Notes: generated by a model from the sequence alone, not told the origin. Positions 1 through 8,962 are shown, counted from the stretch's first letter. The stretch: 64,000 bases of DNA from JBHGXV01 sp041920505 (GCA_041920505.1 JBHGXV010000049.1:1-64000), one strand, 5' to 3'. A program made the numbers and translations.

Positions 1-669
1 CACCACCATCTGGCCGTGAATGTAGTTGCCGAGCGATTCGTTGACGTCCCGCAACACGGCCAGCGCCGGTTTGCGGTACTTTTGCGGGATCAGCGTCAAC
101 GCCGCCCGTTGCATCTCTTTCATGTCCTTCAGCAGGTAAAACGCGATAAACGGCACCACCGCGTACGCGAGCAGTTTGTTCAGCGTGTTTTTAAAGTTGC
201 CGACCAGCTTGCTGATTCCATGCGACAACCGCTCCTGCGACTGGATGATCACCCGGTCCACCCCGCTCTGCACGCTGTCCGGCAAAAAATACTTGTGGTT
301 CTCCCACTCGATCATCCAGGCATGGTACCAGTGGGTCAGCCTCGGCAAGTCGTCCGACAGCTCCGCCAACTGACGGGCAAAGACAGGGATCGCGTTGACT
401 AGGCCGATGGTGACGACGAGCACGAACGCCAGGTAGATCAACAGCACGGCCACCAGCCTCGGCATTTTGCGCCGCTCCAGGAGGGTGACGACGGGGTGCA
501 ACAGATACGCGATGAAGAGTCCGGCCAAAAACGGAATGATCACTTCCCTGGCGATCTCCCAGCACCGTTCCCACAGCGGCGAAAGCCGCCACAACAGGTT
601 GAGGATCACCAAAAACAAGATCAGTTTCACGGCAACGCTGACAAACCGGGTTCGCCAAAACAACTCCAC
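1..669 (-). CDS. AI-2E family transporter (YrrI-like permease), 3' end outside window
   Basis: The first 223 residues of a polytopic membrane protein run off the left edge of the window, so the C-terminal half is not seen. Hydrophobic segments lie at about residues 10-28, 40-58 and 68-92, followed by a soluble stretch and another segment at about 160-185, which ends in the family-typical run FYLLKDM. This is the layout of the AI-2E/PerM (UPF0118) permeases, most of which have no proven substrate. The GTG start is preceded by an AGAGGGAAGG ribosome site 6 bases away. In B. subtilis yrrI sits in the same neighbourhood near recD2. A terminator on the same strand separates it from the genes upstream, so it probably has its own promoter. 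Confidence 0.85.
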   Translation of the reverse strand, partial: MELFWRTRFVSVAVKLILFLVILNLLWRLSPLWERCWEIAREVIIPFLAGLFIAYLLHPVVTLLERRKMPRLVAVLLIYLAFVLVVTIGLVNAIPVFARQLAELSDDLPRLTHWYHAWMIEWENHKYFLPDSVQSGVDRVIIQSQERLSHGISKLVGNFKNTLNKLLAYAVVPFIAFYLLKDMKEMQRAALTLIPQKYRKPALAVLRDVNESLGNYIHGQMVV

Positions 670-779
670 TGCGCCTTCCCTCTTTTCCCGTTCGTTACCA
701 TGGTAGTTTGCGCGAGCGGCCGCGAGAACATGCGGAAACCCTTAGGCGGCGCGCTTGCGCTCTCACCGCCTGAGACGCG

Positions 780-809
780 AAAAAACCCCTCGCCGTATAC
801 GACGAAGGG
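780..809 (-). terminator. Rho-independent terminator after the 58-residue small protein gene
   Basis: Read on the minus strand, a 10-bp stem (CCCTTCGTCG with CGGCGAGGGG, including G-T pairs) closes a TATA loop and is followed by six T. It lies 25 bases past the stop of the small gene at 835-1011 and upstream of the permease gene. Confidence 0.85.
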
Positions 810-834
810 CAGATAGCCGGACAATCCGGCGGGC

Positions 835-1011
835 CTAGCGGGCCCACCCGCGAACCAGTCCGCGACCGATTTTCCACAGATCGCGCTGCGAGAGGGGCCA
901 GCGTTTCATGTTGACAAACCAACGGTTGCGGCGTCTTGGGATCAACAGATAGCCGATGGCGGCGATGATGCCGCCGGTGACGATCTTGCGAAGCAACCCC
1001 CGTCCAAACAC
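835..1011 (-). CDS. Small membrane protein, 58 residues (possibly YrzQ/DUF3918-like)
   Basis: A GTG codon placed 8 bases after a perfect AAAAGGAGGGG site opens a 58-codon frame. Residues 10-24 form one hydrophobic helix rich in glycine and isoleucine, followed by a cluster of arginines (PRRRNR) and a basic, tryptophan-rich tail, so the protein is probably a single-pass membrane protein with the tail in the cytoplasm. The gene is closed by its own terminator at 780-809, which supports that it is a real transcription unit. B. subtilis has tiny genes (yrzQ, yrzR) in this position next to recD2; membership of that family is a guess from location and size. No function is known to me. Confidence 0.65.
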   Translation of the reverse strand: MFGRGLLRKIVTGGIIAAIGYLLIPRRRNRWFVNMKRWPLSQRDLWKIGRGLVRGWAR

Positions 1012-1041
1012 GGGCGTTCCCCTCCTTTTGGTAAGATCTCC

Positions 1042-1242
1042 CTACATCTGAACCGGCATCGCCTGATCCTCAAAGAACAAGTCGTTGAGCGAATGAAGCG
1101 ATCCGTCCTCCTCGACCTGGTAGATCGAGGAGATCTGGTCGCCGGCCATGCTCATCTCGACAAAGCAGTTCCAGCAATAATACTGGTTGGTCCCGATTTT
1201 TCCGATGTCTTTCGATCCACAATTGGGGCAAATGACACGCAT
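1042..1242 (-). CDS. Small zinc-ribbon protein, 66 residues
   Basis: Two CxxC pairs (CPNC at residues 5-8 and CWNC at 23-26) spaced by 14 residues make a classic zinc ribbon, followed by an acidic C-terminal tail without further motifs. The ATG at 1242 is preferred over an in-frame GTG three bases upstream because it stands 8 bases from an AGGAGG site. The gene starts 12 bases past the stop of the PRC-barrel gene and is likely co-transcribed with it. Zinc ribbons this small usually bind nucleic acid or a protein partner; which one cannot be told from the sequence. I do not recognise a named family. Confidence 0.75.
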   Translation of the reverse strand: MRVICPNCGSKDIGKIGTNQYYCWNCFVEMSMAGDQISSIYQVEEDGSLHSLNDLFFEDQAMPVQM

Positions 1243-1254
1243 CACACAATCCTC

Positions 1255-1752
1255 CTACACGTCTCGCTGGGGCGACCGGGGAACGATCAGGATTTCCTTT
1301 CCCCAGACAATGGCCGGGCTGACCGGAAGGCGTTTACGCCCTTCCGTCACATCGGCAATCCAACCGTCCGACAGTTCGCACCCTACTAGTTTCTCCCACC
1401 CGGGAGAGAAGTAAACATCCTCCACTACACCCAAAAACTCCCCGTCGGCAGACATGACTGGTTTGCCTTTGAGCTTGCGTTTGCCCGTGGTGAGGGTGAC
1501 CGTTTCGGTGTCGGCGAGAACTTGCAAGGAGGTGACGGCGTCTTTGCCGGTCACGATGAGGAAGTCTTCCCCGACCGCGCGGATCTCTTCGGACGGAATG
1601 AAGGTACCCGGCTGGAACAAGCTGGTCTCCGTGAGCACGACTCCCAGCATACGCCACGTAAGGTCGCAGAGAATGTCTCGGACGACGCCAATCTCCTCGC
1701 CGGTGTCGAGGCAGACGACTGGCAATCCCAGCACATCCCATGCTCTGCGCAT
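1255..1752 (-). CDS. PRC-barrel domain protein, YrrD-like
   Basis: A 165-residue soluble protein built of two PRC-barrel-like repeats, about residues 7-75 (VCLDTGEEIGVVRDI) and 85-155 (MSADGEFLGVVEDV). PRC barrels are small beta domains found in ribosome-maturation factors, photosynthetic reaction centres and spore-associated proteins; the specific role of the YrrD group is unknown. The start chosen is the ATG at 1752, preceded by GGAGGGGGGAAG; the frame stays open further upstream but without a ribosome site. The B. subtilis yrrD gene sits next to recD2 as here, so the assignment is supported by both domain and position. It is followed closely by the zinc-ribbon gene. Confidence 0.8.
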   Translation of the reverse strand: MRRAWDVLGLPVVCLDTGEEIGVVRDILCDLTWRMLGVVLTETSLFQPGTFIPSEEIRAVGEDFLIVTGKDAVTSLQVLADTETVTLTTGKRKLKGKPVMSADGEFLGVVEDVYFSPGWEKLVGCELSDGWIADVTEGRKRLPVSPAIVWGKEILIVPRSPQRDV

Positions 1753-1852
1753 AAGGGACTTCCCCCCTCCGCCCCCATAGTATCCGGCAAAGGGAGAGTC
1801 CGCATGCGGAGCAAACTGTTCCAGCAAACCAGACTCGATATGCGGTTGTTGG

Positions 1853-4114
1853 TCAGGACGAACAGAGCCGCGCTTCCAGATGGGAATAGCGCACGCCTTC
1901 GTCGTCATGTTCCACGGCCAGCCGAAACGCTTCGGGATCGCCGCACATCAGCAAAAACGACTTGCTGCGGGTAACGCCCGTATATACCAATGGACGTTTC
2001 AACATGCGGAAATAGTTGCGCACAAACGGCATAATCACGATGGGGAATTCGCTGCCCTGCGATTTGTGCACCGAACAGCAATAGGCCAGTGTCAACTGAT
2101 GGTACTGGGAACGCTTGTACACCACGTCCCTGCCGTCGAACGAGACGACGAGCAATTCCTCATTTTCCTCGTTTTCGTTGGGATAAAAAATCGCTGCGAT
2201 CTCGCCGATGTCGCCGTTGAACACCTGTTCCTCGGCGTTGTTCACCAGTTGCAACACCTTGTCGCCGGTGCGAAACACAGTCTCGCCGAACGTCACTTCC
2301 CGCTTCTGTTCGGACGACGGGTTAAACAGGGCTTGCAGTTCCTGATTCAACTGGTTCACCCCGGCCACTCCCTTGTACATCGGGGCGAGCACCTGGATGT
2401 CTTTTGCCGTATATCCTTTTTTTACGGCTCCAAGACAAATTTGTTTCACAATTTCCACCACATCCTGTGGCGAACTTGCGAAAAAGCGGCGATCAGGCGC
2501 GGGCGCAAGCAAATCGTCCGGCACAATCCCCTGCCGGATGGCGTGGGCCAGCCGGATGATCGACGACTCCTCCGCCTGCCGATAGATGTCGGTCAACTGT
2601 ACCATAGGCAACAGGCCGGAGTTGATCAACTCCTTGAGCACATTGCCGGGACCGACGGAAGGAAGCTGGTCGGGATCGCCCACCAGCACCACCTGGATGT
2701 CGTCCGGCAGGGCGCGGAACAGTTGGTTGGCCAGCCAGACGTCCACCATTGACATCTCATCAACGATCAACAGCTTGCCGCGCACCGGATGCTGCTGGTC
2801 GTGCTCGAACCCGTCCCCTTTCCAGCCGAGCAGCCGATGGATGGTCATCGCCGGCAGGCCGGTGGTCTCGCTCATCCGCTTGGCCGCCCGGCCGGTGGGA
2901 GCGACGAGCAGGATCGGAAAGGGCTGTTCGATCGGATCGTAGCGGCTTGGGTCGAGCGAGATGCCGTGCAGGTGGGCAAACACGTGGCAAATCCCGCGGA
3001 TGACCGTCGTCTTGCCGGTGCCGGGACCGCCGGTCAACAGCATTAGACCGCTTCCGATCGCCTTTTCCACCGCCTCCCGCTGCGTCGGCGCGTAGGTGAT
3101 GCCCAACTCTTCTTCCACCCGGCCCAGCGCCTGGTAAAACGCCGACGCGGGAAACGCGTCAAACGGCGGCCGTTCGGCAAAAAAACGCAACCGCTTGGCC
3201 AGTCCGATCTCGGCGAAAAACAGCGTGGGCAGATACAGGCGATCCTCGTCCCAGACCACCTTTTGCTCCTCGAACAGGCAAAGGACGGCCCGCTCCAGCT
3301 CTTCGCGGGAAAAGGCGTGACCGCCGCATTCGTCCAGAAGCTTCCGTGTCCGCTCCAGCGCTTCTTCGACCGGCAGGTAGACGTGCCCTTCCCCGTACGC
3401 CGCTTCCTTGAGCACGTGCAGACAGGCGGCCTGGGCCCGCTGTGGCGAAGAAGCGGCGATTCCGGTGGATCGGGCGATTTCGTCGGCCCGTTTGAACCCG
3501 ATGCCGTCGATGTCCTCGATCAGCCGGTACGGGGTTTCCATCAGCACGGTCATGGTGTCCAGCTTGTAGGTCTGGTAGATGCGCAGGGCCAAATGCACGC
3601 CGATGCCAAACTCATACAAAAACACCATCGTCCGCTCCAGCGAACGATGTTCCAGCACCGACTCGTAAATTTGGCGCGCCCGTTGCACCGAGATGCCGGG
3701 GATTTCCTCCAGCCGCTCCGGCTGTTCGGCGATGATGGAGAGCGCGTCAACGCCCAGGTGTTCGACGATCCGTTTCGCCGTCTTTTTGCCGATGCCGCGA
3801 AACAGGCCGCTCACCAGATACTTTTCCACACCGGCCTTGGTCTTGGGCGTCTCCCGCTCGTACCGGGTGACGGTGTATTGCTGCCCGAACCTGGGATGCA
3901 CCTTCCACTCGCCGTAAAACGTGTACGTCTCGTCAGGATGGGGTCGGGGAAAGTGGCCGACGACGACCACCTCCGCCTCCTTGATCGGCTCGTTGGTCTC
4001 CTCCACCTTGAGCCGGATCACGCCGTACCAGTTGTCTTCGTTGTAAAAAATCTCGTGAAGGAGCGTACCGCGAATGTAGCGTTCCGTAAACAGCGGAAGC
4101 GTCTGTTGCGACAA
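1853..4114 (-). CDS. recD2: ATP-dependent RecD2-like DNA helicase
   Basis: RecD2 is a superfamily 1B helicase that unwinds DNA 5' to 3' and, unlike RecD, works without RecBC; it acts in replication-fork and mismatch repair. This 753-residue protein has the long N-terminal extension of the family with helix-hairpin-helix repeats (GIGKKTAKRI, IPGISVQRARQI, IDGIGFKRADEI), a Walker A motif GGPGTGKTT near residue 365, Walker B VDEMSM near 450, and C-terminal motifs HKSQGSEF and YTGVTRSK. The TTG at 4114 is taken as start because it lies 8 bases from GGGAGG; eight further codons are open upstream but lack a site. A strong hairpin (4135-4170) stands directly upstream of the ribosome site. Confidence 0.93.
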   Translation of the reverse strand: MSQQTLPLFTERYIRGTLLHEIFYNEDNWYGVIRLKVEETNEPIKEAEVVVVGHFPRPHPDETYTFYGEWKVHPRFGQQYTVTRYERETPKTKAGVEKYLVSGLFRGIGKKTAKRIVEHLGVDALSIIAEQPERLEEIPGISVQRARQIYESVLEHRSLERTMVFLYEFGIGVHLALRIYQTYKLDTMTVLMETPYRLIEDIDGIGFKRADEIARSTGIAASSPQRAQAACLHVLKEAAYGEGHVYLPVEEALERTRKLLDECGGHAFSREELERAVLCLFEEQKVVWDEDRLYLPTLFFAEIGLAKRLRFFAERPPFDAFPASAFYQALGRVEEELGITYAPTQREAVEKAIGSGLMLLTGGPGTGKTTVIRGICHVFAHLHGISLDPSRYDPIEQPFPILLVAPTGRAAKRMSETTGLPAMTIHRLLGWKGDGFEHDQQHPVRGKLLIVDEMSMVDVWLANQLFRALPDDIQVVLVGDPDQLPSVGPGNVLKELINSGLLPMVQLTDIYRQAEESSIIRLAHAIRQGIVPDDLLAPAPDRRFFASSPQDVVEIVKQICLGAVKKGYTAKDIQVLAPMYKGVAGVNQLNQELQALFNPSSEQKREVTFGETVFRTGDKVLQLVNNAEEQVFNGDIGEIAAIFYPNENEENEELLVVSFDGRDVVYKRSQYHQLTLAYCCSVHKSQGSEFPIVIMPFVRNYFRMLKRPLVYTGVTRSKSFLLMCGDPEAFRLAVEHDDEGVRYSHLEARLCSS

Positions 4115-4134
4115 GAGCACCGCCTCCCAAACGT

Positions 4135-4170
4135 GCAAACATCCACTTCTGAAGCAAAGTGGATGTTTGC
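4135..4170 (-). terminator. Perfect 14-bp hairpin between the chemoreceptor gene and recD2
   Basis: GCAAACATCCACTT and AAGTGGATGTTTGC are exact inverted repeats around an 8-base loop. On the minus strand it begins 10 bases after the chemoreceptor stop codon, so it most likely ends that transcript, but the T-run after it is weak (TTTGCACGTTTG). It also forms the 5' flank of the recD2 ribosome site and could set recD2 read-through. Confidence 0.6.
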
Positions 4171-4179
4171 GTTCATCTG

Positions 4180-5850
4180 TTAAATTCTAAACCGTTTCAC
4201 CAGCTCTGACAACTTCTCCGCCATTTTGGACAAGGTTTCCGAAGCGGCGGTCATCTCTTGCGTGGTGGCTGTCTGCTGTTCGGACGCAGCCGCCACTTCC
4301 TGCGTGTCCGCTGCCGCCACTTCGGCGAGCCGGGCTATCTCGTCCGCGTTGGCGACGATTTTTTCCGTGTCCTCGGCGATGTCCTGCACGGCCTGGTTCA
4401 TCCGCGCAATCTGGCTGTTCACGTCGTCCACCGACTGCAAAATCTGCCGGAACGCCTGCCCCGCCGCCGACACGCCCCCTCTGCCCTGCTGCACCGCCTG
4501 GCTGGTTTCGCCCATGGCGACCACGGATTGCTTGATTTCGTCGCTGATGGACAAAATCAGCTTGGAAATCTCCTCGGCCGCACGCCCGGACTGCTCCGCC
4601 AGTTTGCGCACCTCGTTGGCGACGACGGCGAAACTGCGTCCTTGTTCACCGGCGCGCGCCGCCTCGATCGCCGCGTTGAGCGCGAGCAGGTTGGTCTGGG
4701 CGCTGATCTCGCGAATCATCGTAATAATCCCCATGATCGCCTCGGACTGGTCGCCCAGTTCGCGGATCACCTTTTCCGTGGAGCGCACCTTTTCGGTAAT
4801 CTCGTCCATCTCCCCGACCAGCTCTTTCAGCGTTTTTTCGCCCTCGTGCGCGTACTGGTACGCCATCCTGGAGTCTTCGCTGACGCCATTGGCGTAAGCG
4901 GCGATCTGTTCGATGTCTCGTCCGATGCGATGGAGAGAGGCGGTGGTGGCCAGCACCCGTTCCTTTTGCTTTTCCGAACCGACGGCGATTTCCGACGCGG
5001 CGACGGAGATTTGCTCCGACGCGCGCGAGCTTTCCGACGCGCTCGCCGTCAGCTCCTCCGATGAACCGGCCACTTGTTCCGAGACCGTCTGCACCTCCTT
5101 GAGCATGTTGCGAAAGACAGACATCATCTCGTTGTACATCGAGGAGAGTTGGCCCAGCTCGTCGCTGGTTTTGACCGGCACGACCCTGGTCAAATCGCCG
5201 CTCTCCGCCTGACGCATCGCCTCCACGAGGTTGCGCATCGGCACCAGCAGCCGGTAGACGATAAAGAACCCAACCAGCACAGCGACCAGACAGGCGATTA
5301 GACTGATGGCCCGCATCACCCATTTGTACTCTTCAATGGGCCGAAGCAAATCGTCCCGGTAACTGCCGATGGCGAGAATCCAGCCGTTGGGCAACGTCTG
5401 AAACGCGGACAGCTTTTGCTTGCCCTCGTACACGTATTCCACTGATCCCTGCTTTTTGGCCGACATCACCTGAACGAACGACTCTTTGCTGAAATCGGCG
5501 CCGATCTTGGTCGCGTCGGGATGGAACAGCATGGTTCCCTTCTCGTCCAGAATGTAAGCGTATCCATTCATGCCGTTGGGTTTGTAGTACCGCTCGGCGA
5601 CATCCCGGACCATTTCAGCAATTTTCTGACGATCCGCCTCGCTCGGGTCGGACGACTGTGTCAACGGCTCCAGTTCCTTCGCCTTCAGCGACGTCATGTA
5701 CTCCAGATCGCTCACCGTGAGGTTGTACACGGCCTTCTCGGCATTGCTGTATTGCAGGTAGCCCGCGGTCAAGATCGGACCGAGTGTGATTACGACGACC
5801 GTAACCAGCAGTTTGAAGCGGATCGACAAAATCTTGTTGAGAAAGGACAC
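4180..5850 (-). CDS. Methyl-accepting chemotaxis protein with a single Cache domain
   Basis: A 556-residue membrane chemoreceptor. Transmembrane helix 1 is at about residues 11-31, an extracytoplasmic Cache sensor spans about 35-180 (GYAYILDEKGTMLFHP, then PNGWILAIGSY), helix 2 is at about 183-203, HAMP follows to about 257, and the long signalling coiled coil ends at residue 556. The hairpin tip TNLLALNAAIEAARAGE that contacts CheA and CheW is intact. Cache domains of this type usually bind small organic acids or amino acids; the ligand here is unknown. It sits alone between recD2 and the cysteine desulfurase, where B. subtilis has other genes, so it is an accessory insertion. No chemotaxis kinase genes are in the window. 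Confidence 0.92.
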   Translation of the reverse strand: MSFLNKILSIRFKLLVTVVVITLGPILTAGYLQYSNAEKAVYNLTVSDLEYMTSLKAKELEPLTQSSDPSEADRQKIAEMVRDVAERYYKPNGMNGYAYILDEKGTMLFHPDATKIGADFSKESFVQVMSAKKQGSVEYVYEGKQKLSAFQTLPNGWILAIGSYRDDLLRPIEEYKWVMRAISLIACLVAVLVGFFIVYRLLVPMRNLVEAMRQAESGDLTRVVPVKTSDELGQLSSMYNEMMSVFRNMLKEVQTVSEQVAGSSEELTASASESSRASEQISVAASEIAVGSEKQKERVLATTASLHRIGRDIEQIAAYANGVSEDSRMAYQYAHEGEKTLKELVGEMDEITEKVRSTEKVIRELGDQSEAIMGIITMIREISAQTNLLALNAAIEAARAGEQGRSFAVVANEVRKLAEQSGRAAEEISKLILSISDEIKQSVVAMGETSQAVQQGRGGVSAAGQAFRQILQSVDDVNSQIARMNQAVQDIAEDTEKIVANADEIARLAEVAAADTQEVAAASEQQTATTQEMTAASETLSKMAEKLSELVKRFRI

Positions 5851-5959
5851 CCGAAACTCCCCCGTTCTTCTCTTTCTTCATATAGACCAGTTCTCACTGG
5901 GACGATAGTCATATTTTAACATTTTGCCGACGCGCTGTGTAGAATGGTAACCAAATGTC

Positions 5960-5995
5960 AAAAAGCACTCACAAATAGAGATTGCGAGTGCTTTT
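5960..5995 (-). terminator. Terminator of the cymR-cysteine desulfurase operon
   Basis: Inverted repeat AAAAGCACTC / GAGTGCTTTT with an inner AT-rich loop; read on the minus strand it is followed by a T-run and lies 26 bases past the desulfurase stop. The symmetry of A and T tracts would also let it act for plus-strand transcription. Confidence 0.8.
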
Positions 5996-6020
5996 GTTAC
6001 TTCTTATTTCCTTCCCAGTT

Positions 6021-7166
6021 TCAGACCGCTCCCACTAGCCGGTTGACGATCTCAGCCGTTTGGCGGGCCGCCGTCCGCACCTCGTCCAGTGAATTGGTGA
6101 TGCCGAAGCTGAAGCGGATGGCCGAACGGGCCACCTCGTCGTCCAGCCCCATCGCCGTAAGCACGTGTGACAGCTCCAGCGATCCGGACGCGCACGCGGA
6201 GCCGCTCGCGGCGGCAATCCCGGCCAGGTCGAGATTCATCAGCACGGTTTCCGTATCGGTGCCCGGGAAGCTGACATTGAGGATGTGCGGCAGATACTGC
6301 TGTGGATGTCCGTTGACGACATGCCTGATCCCCTGTTCGCGCCATTCGGCGAGCATCGCGTCCCGCATCTCCTGGTACGCGCTTCTACGCTTGCCCATCT
6401 CCGCCTGGGAAATGCTGACCGCCGCGGCAAAGCCGACGATTCCCGCCACATTCTCCGTACCGGCGCGGCGCTTTCGCTCCTGCAGGCCGCCGTACAGATG
6501 GGGGGCGAGCTTGACATCGGCCGCGCAGTAGAGCGCGCCGACGCCTTTGGGGCCGTTAATCTTGTGCGCGGACAGCGACATCAAATCGACCGGCAGGCGG
6601 CGCACGTCAAGCGGGACGGTCCCGAAAGCCTGGACGGCGTCGGTGTGAACATACACCTGCCGCTCCCTGAGGAACGAACCGATCTCCTCAATCGGCTGCA
6701 GCGTTCCCACCTCGTTGTTTCCGTACATGACGGAAACGAGGATGGTATCCGGCCGCACCGCCGCGCGCACCGCTTCGGGATCGACCATCCCCGTGCGGTC
6801 GACGGGCAGGTAGGTGACCTCAAACCCCATCCGCTCCAGGTGCCGGCACGTGTGCAGGACGGCGTGGTGCTCGATTTGCGTGGTGATGATGTGACGGCCG
6901 CGCGACTGGTTGGCCAGGGCCACCCCGATCAGCGCGGTGTTGTCGGCTTCTGTACCGCCGCTGGTAAAGATGACCTGTCCGGGGTCGGCGCCAATCGCCG
7001 CCGCCACGGTATCACGCGCGTTTTCCACCGCTGTGCGGGCCGCGCGTCCGAAGCGGTGCAGACTGGACGGATTGCCAAACTCCTGGCCGAAATACGGCTG
7101 CATCGCACGGGCGACGTCCGGATGAAGCGGCGTGGTGGCGGCGTGGTCGAGATAAATCAACGTCAT
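6021..7166 (-). CDS. iscS: Cysteine desulfurase (IscS/NifS family, YrvO-like)
   Basis: This pyridoxal-phosphate enzyme removes sulfur from cysteine as a protein persulfide for tRNA thiolation and cofactor synthesis. The 381-residue chain carries the N-terminal LDHAATTP, the PLP-contacting HTDAVQAFG, the Schiff-base lysine in SAHKINGPKG near residue 202 and the persulfide cysteine in SGSACASG near 325; the loop around that cysteine is of the longer IscS-like type. The ATG at 7166, 6 bases after GAGGTG, is preferred over a GTG nine bases upstream. It follows cymR by 10 bases in one operon, as in B. subtilis, where mnmA (tRNA 2-thiouridylase) comes next; mnmA is missing here. Confidence 0.92.
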   Translation of the reverse strand: MTLIYLDHAATTPLHPDVARAMQPYFGQEFGNPSSLHRFGRAARTAVENARDTVAAAIGADPGQVIFTSGGTEADNTALIGVALANQSRGRHIITTQIEHHAVLHTCRHLERMGFEVTYLPVDRTGMVDPEAVRAAVRPDTILVSVMYGNNEVGTLQPIEEIGSFLRERQVYVHTDAVQAFGTVPLDVRRLPVDLMSLSAHKINGPKGVGALYCAADVKLAPHLYGGLQERKRRAGTENVAGIVGFAAAVSISQAEMGKRRSAYQEMRDAMLAEWREQGIRHVVNGHPQQYLPHILNVSFPGTDTETVLMNLDLAGIAAASGSACASGSLELSHVLTAMGLDDEVARSAIRFSFGITNSLDEVRTAARQTAEIVNRLVGAV

Positions 7167-7176
7167 GAGAAACACC

Positions 7177-7596
7177 TCAAATGTAGAACATGTAGCTTTC
7201 GGTACGGCCGTCGTCCTGATAGCTGATCAAGTCTTTCAGTGTCGTGGAGTCCAGCACCGCCGAGATACTGTCGCGAATTCTCAACCACAGATAGCGCTTG
7301 GCCGGATCTTCCTCTTCGGCAAATTCCACCGGGCTGATCGGCCCTTCCAGCACGCGAATCACGTCGCCGGAGGTGATCTCTTCCGGCGGCTTGGAAAGCA
7401 CGTACCCGCCGTACGCGCCGCGAATGCTCTTCACCAGCCCCGCGTTGCGCAATGGCGCGATCAACTGCTCCAGGTAATGTTCCGACAGGCCGTGCCGCTG
7501 GGCGATGCTTTTCAGCGAAATCGGGCCCTCTCCGTAGCGGCTGGCCAACTCCATCATCATGGTCAAACCGTAACGTCCTTTGGTCGAAATTTTCAA
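7177..7596 (-). CDS. cymR: Rrf2-family regulator CymR
   Basis: A 139-residue Rrf2-type winged-helix repressor. CymR in Bacillales controls cysteine uptake and synthesis together with CysK. The helix-turn-helix occupies residues 2-66 (STKGRYGLTMMMELA ... SEHYLEQLIAPLRNAGLV, then the wing GAYGGYVL). There is no cysteine triad, which separates it from the iron-sulfur IscR branch and fits CymR. The start is TTG, 8 bases from AGAGGAG; no ATG alternative exists in the frame that would keep the conserved N-terminus. It is the first gene of the operon with the cysteine desulfurase, so cysteine supply and sulfur delivery are controlled together. Confidence 0.9.
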   Translation of the reverse strand: MKISTKGRYGLTMMMELASRYGEGPISLKSIAQRHGLSEHYLEQLIAPLRNAGLVKSIRGAYGGYVLSKPPEEITSGDVIRVLEGPISPVEFAEEEDPAKRYLWLRIRDSISAVLDSTTLKDLISYQDDGRTESYMFYI

Positions 7597-7618
7597 GGCT
7601 AACGCTCCTCTTTACCTG

Positions 7619-8962
7619 TTATGGTCTTGATTTGGGTTCTTGATACCCGTTTCGGCGCTCGTCCATGAGCCGCCTGATCTGGCGCTCGTACCCAATCTCT
7701 TTCGGCCGGTAGAAAGTCTGGTTCACGCCGTCAGGCAAATACTGCTGCGCCACGTACCCGCCGGGGTAATCGTGCGGATAGCGATATCCTTCTCCGTGTC
7801 CCAGCCGGGCCGCCCCCTTGTAACTGCGGTCACGCAGATGCACGGGCACCGGTTTGTGCCCCTCGGCCTGGAGATAGTCGAGCGCTTCGTTGATCCCCGT
7901 GTAGGCGGCGTTGCTTTTCGGGGCGGTCGCCAGATAGGTGGTCGCCTGCGCGAGCGGAATCCGTCCCTCCGGCATGCCTACCAGCTCCAGCGCCTGGAAG
8001 CACGAGACGGCTACGGTCACGGCCTGCGGATCGGCGTTGCCGATGTCTTCGGAGGCGGCGATCACCAGCCGGCGGGCGATAAATCGCGGGTCTTCCCCGG
8101 CGTCGATCATCCGGGCCAGCCAGTAGAGCGCCGCGTCCGGATCGGAGCCTCGGATCGATTTGATAAACGCCGAGATCGTGTCATAGTGGTTGTCGCCGCT
8201 CTTGTCGTAACGCACGGCCCGCCGCTGGATGGACTCCACGGCGACGTCGAGCGTAATCTCAATCACTCCGTCGGGTCCGGGCGGCGTGGTAGTGGCGGCC
8301 AGCTCCAGCGCGTTCAACAGCCGACGGGCGTCCCCCTCGGCATAGCGCACGAGATGTTCCTCCGCTTCCGGCAAGAGCCGGATCGGCAATTCGCCCAACC
8401 CTTGCTCCCGGTCAGTGAGCGCCCGCTCGATCACCTGTCGCAATTCCGCTTCACTGAGCGGATACAGCGGAAAAATTTGCGAGCGGGACAAGAGCGCCGC
8501 GTTTACTTCAAAAAACGGATTCTCCGTGGTCGCCCCGATCAGAATGATCGTCCCCTCTTCCACGTAGGGAAGCAGGGCGTCCTGCTGCGCCTTGTTGAAC
8601 CGGTGAATTTCGTCGACAAACAGGGTGGTTCGCTGGTTGTTCATCACCAGCCGTTCCTTGGCCTCGTCGACAATCCGGCGAATATCCGCCACCCCGGCGG
8701 TCACCGCGTTCAACTCGGCGAAGTGCGACCGGGTCGTGCGGGCGATCACTTTCGCCAGGGTGGTTTTTCCCGTCCCCGGCGGACCGTAAAAGATCAGCGA
8801 CGAGACCCGGTCGGCCTCGATCGCCCGGCGCAACAGCTTGCCCGGGGCGAGGATGTGGGACTGTCCCAGCACTTCGTCCAAGCTTTTCGGCCGCAGGCGG
8901 GCCGCCAACGGTTTCATCCGGCCGGACTCTTTTTCTTCATACGCGAACGAGAACAAGTCCAT
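7619..8962 (-). CDS. rarA: Replication-associated recombination protein RarA (MgsA family AAA+ ATPase)
   Basis: RarA is a clamp-loader-like AAA+ ATPase that acts at stalled replication forks. The 447-residue protein has Walker A GPPGTGKTT at residues 60-68, Walker B TLFVDEIHRFN near 115, sensor 1 IGATTENPFF, and the C-terminal tetramerisation part with SIRGSDPDAALYW and the conserved ending DYPGGYVAQQYLP. Length matches the family. The ATG is 6 bases after GGAAGGAT. Orientation and place downstream of tcdA and upstream of cymR are as in B. subtilis (yrvN). A sigma-A type promoter lies at 9004-9032. Confidence 0.95.
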   Translation of the reverse strand: MDLFSFAYEEKESGRMKPLAARLRPKSLDEVLGQSHILAPGKLLRRAIEADRVSSLIFYGPPGTGKTTLAKVIARTTRSHFAELNAVTAGVADIRRIVDEAKERLVMNNQRTTLFVDEIHRFNKAQQDALLPYVEEGTIILIGATTENPFFEVNAALLSRSQIFPLYPLSEAELRQVIERALTDREQGLGELPIRLLPEAEEHLVRYAEGDARRLLNALELAATTTPPGPDGVIEITLDVAVESIQRRAVRYDKSGDNHYDTISAFIKSIRGSDPDAALYWLARMIDAGEDPRFIARRLVIAASEDIGNADPQAVTVAVSCFQALELVGMPEGRIPLAQATTYLATAPKSNAAYTGINEALDYLQAEGHKPVPVHLRDRSYKGAARLGHGEGYRYPHDYPGGYVAQQYLPDGVNQTFYRPKEIGYERQIRRLMDERRNGYQEPKSRP

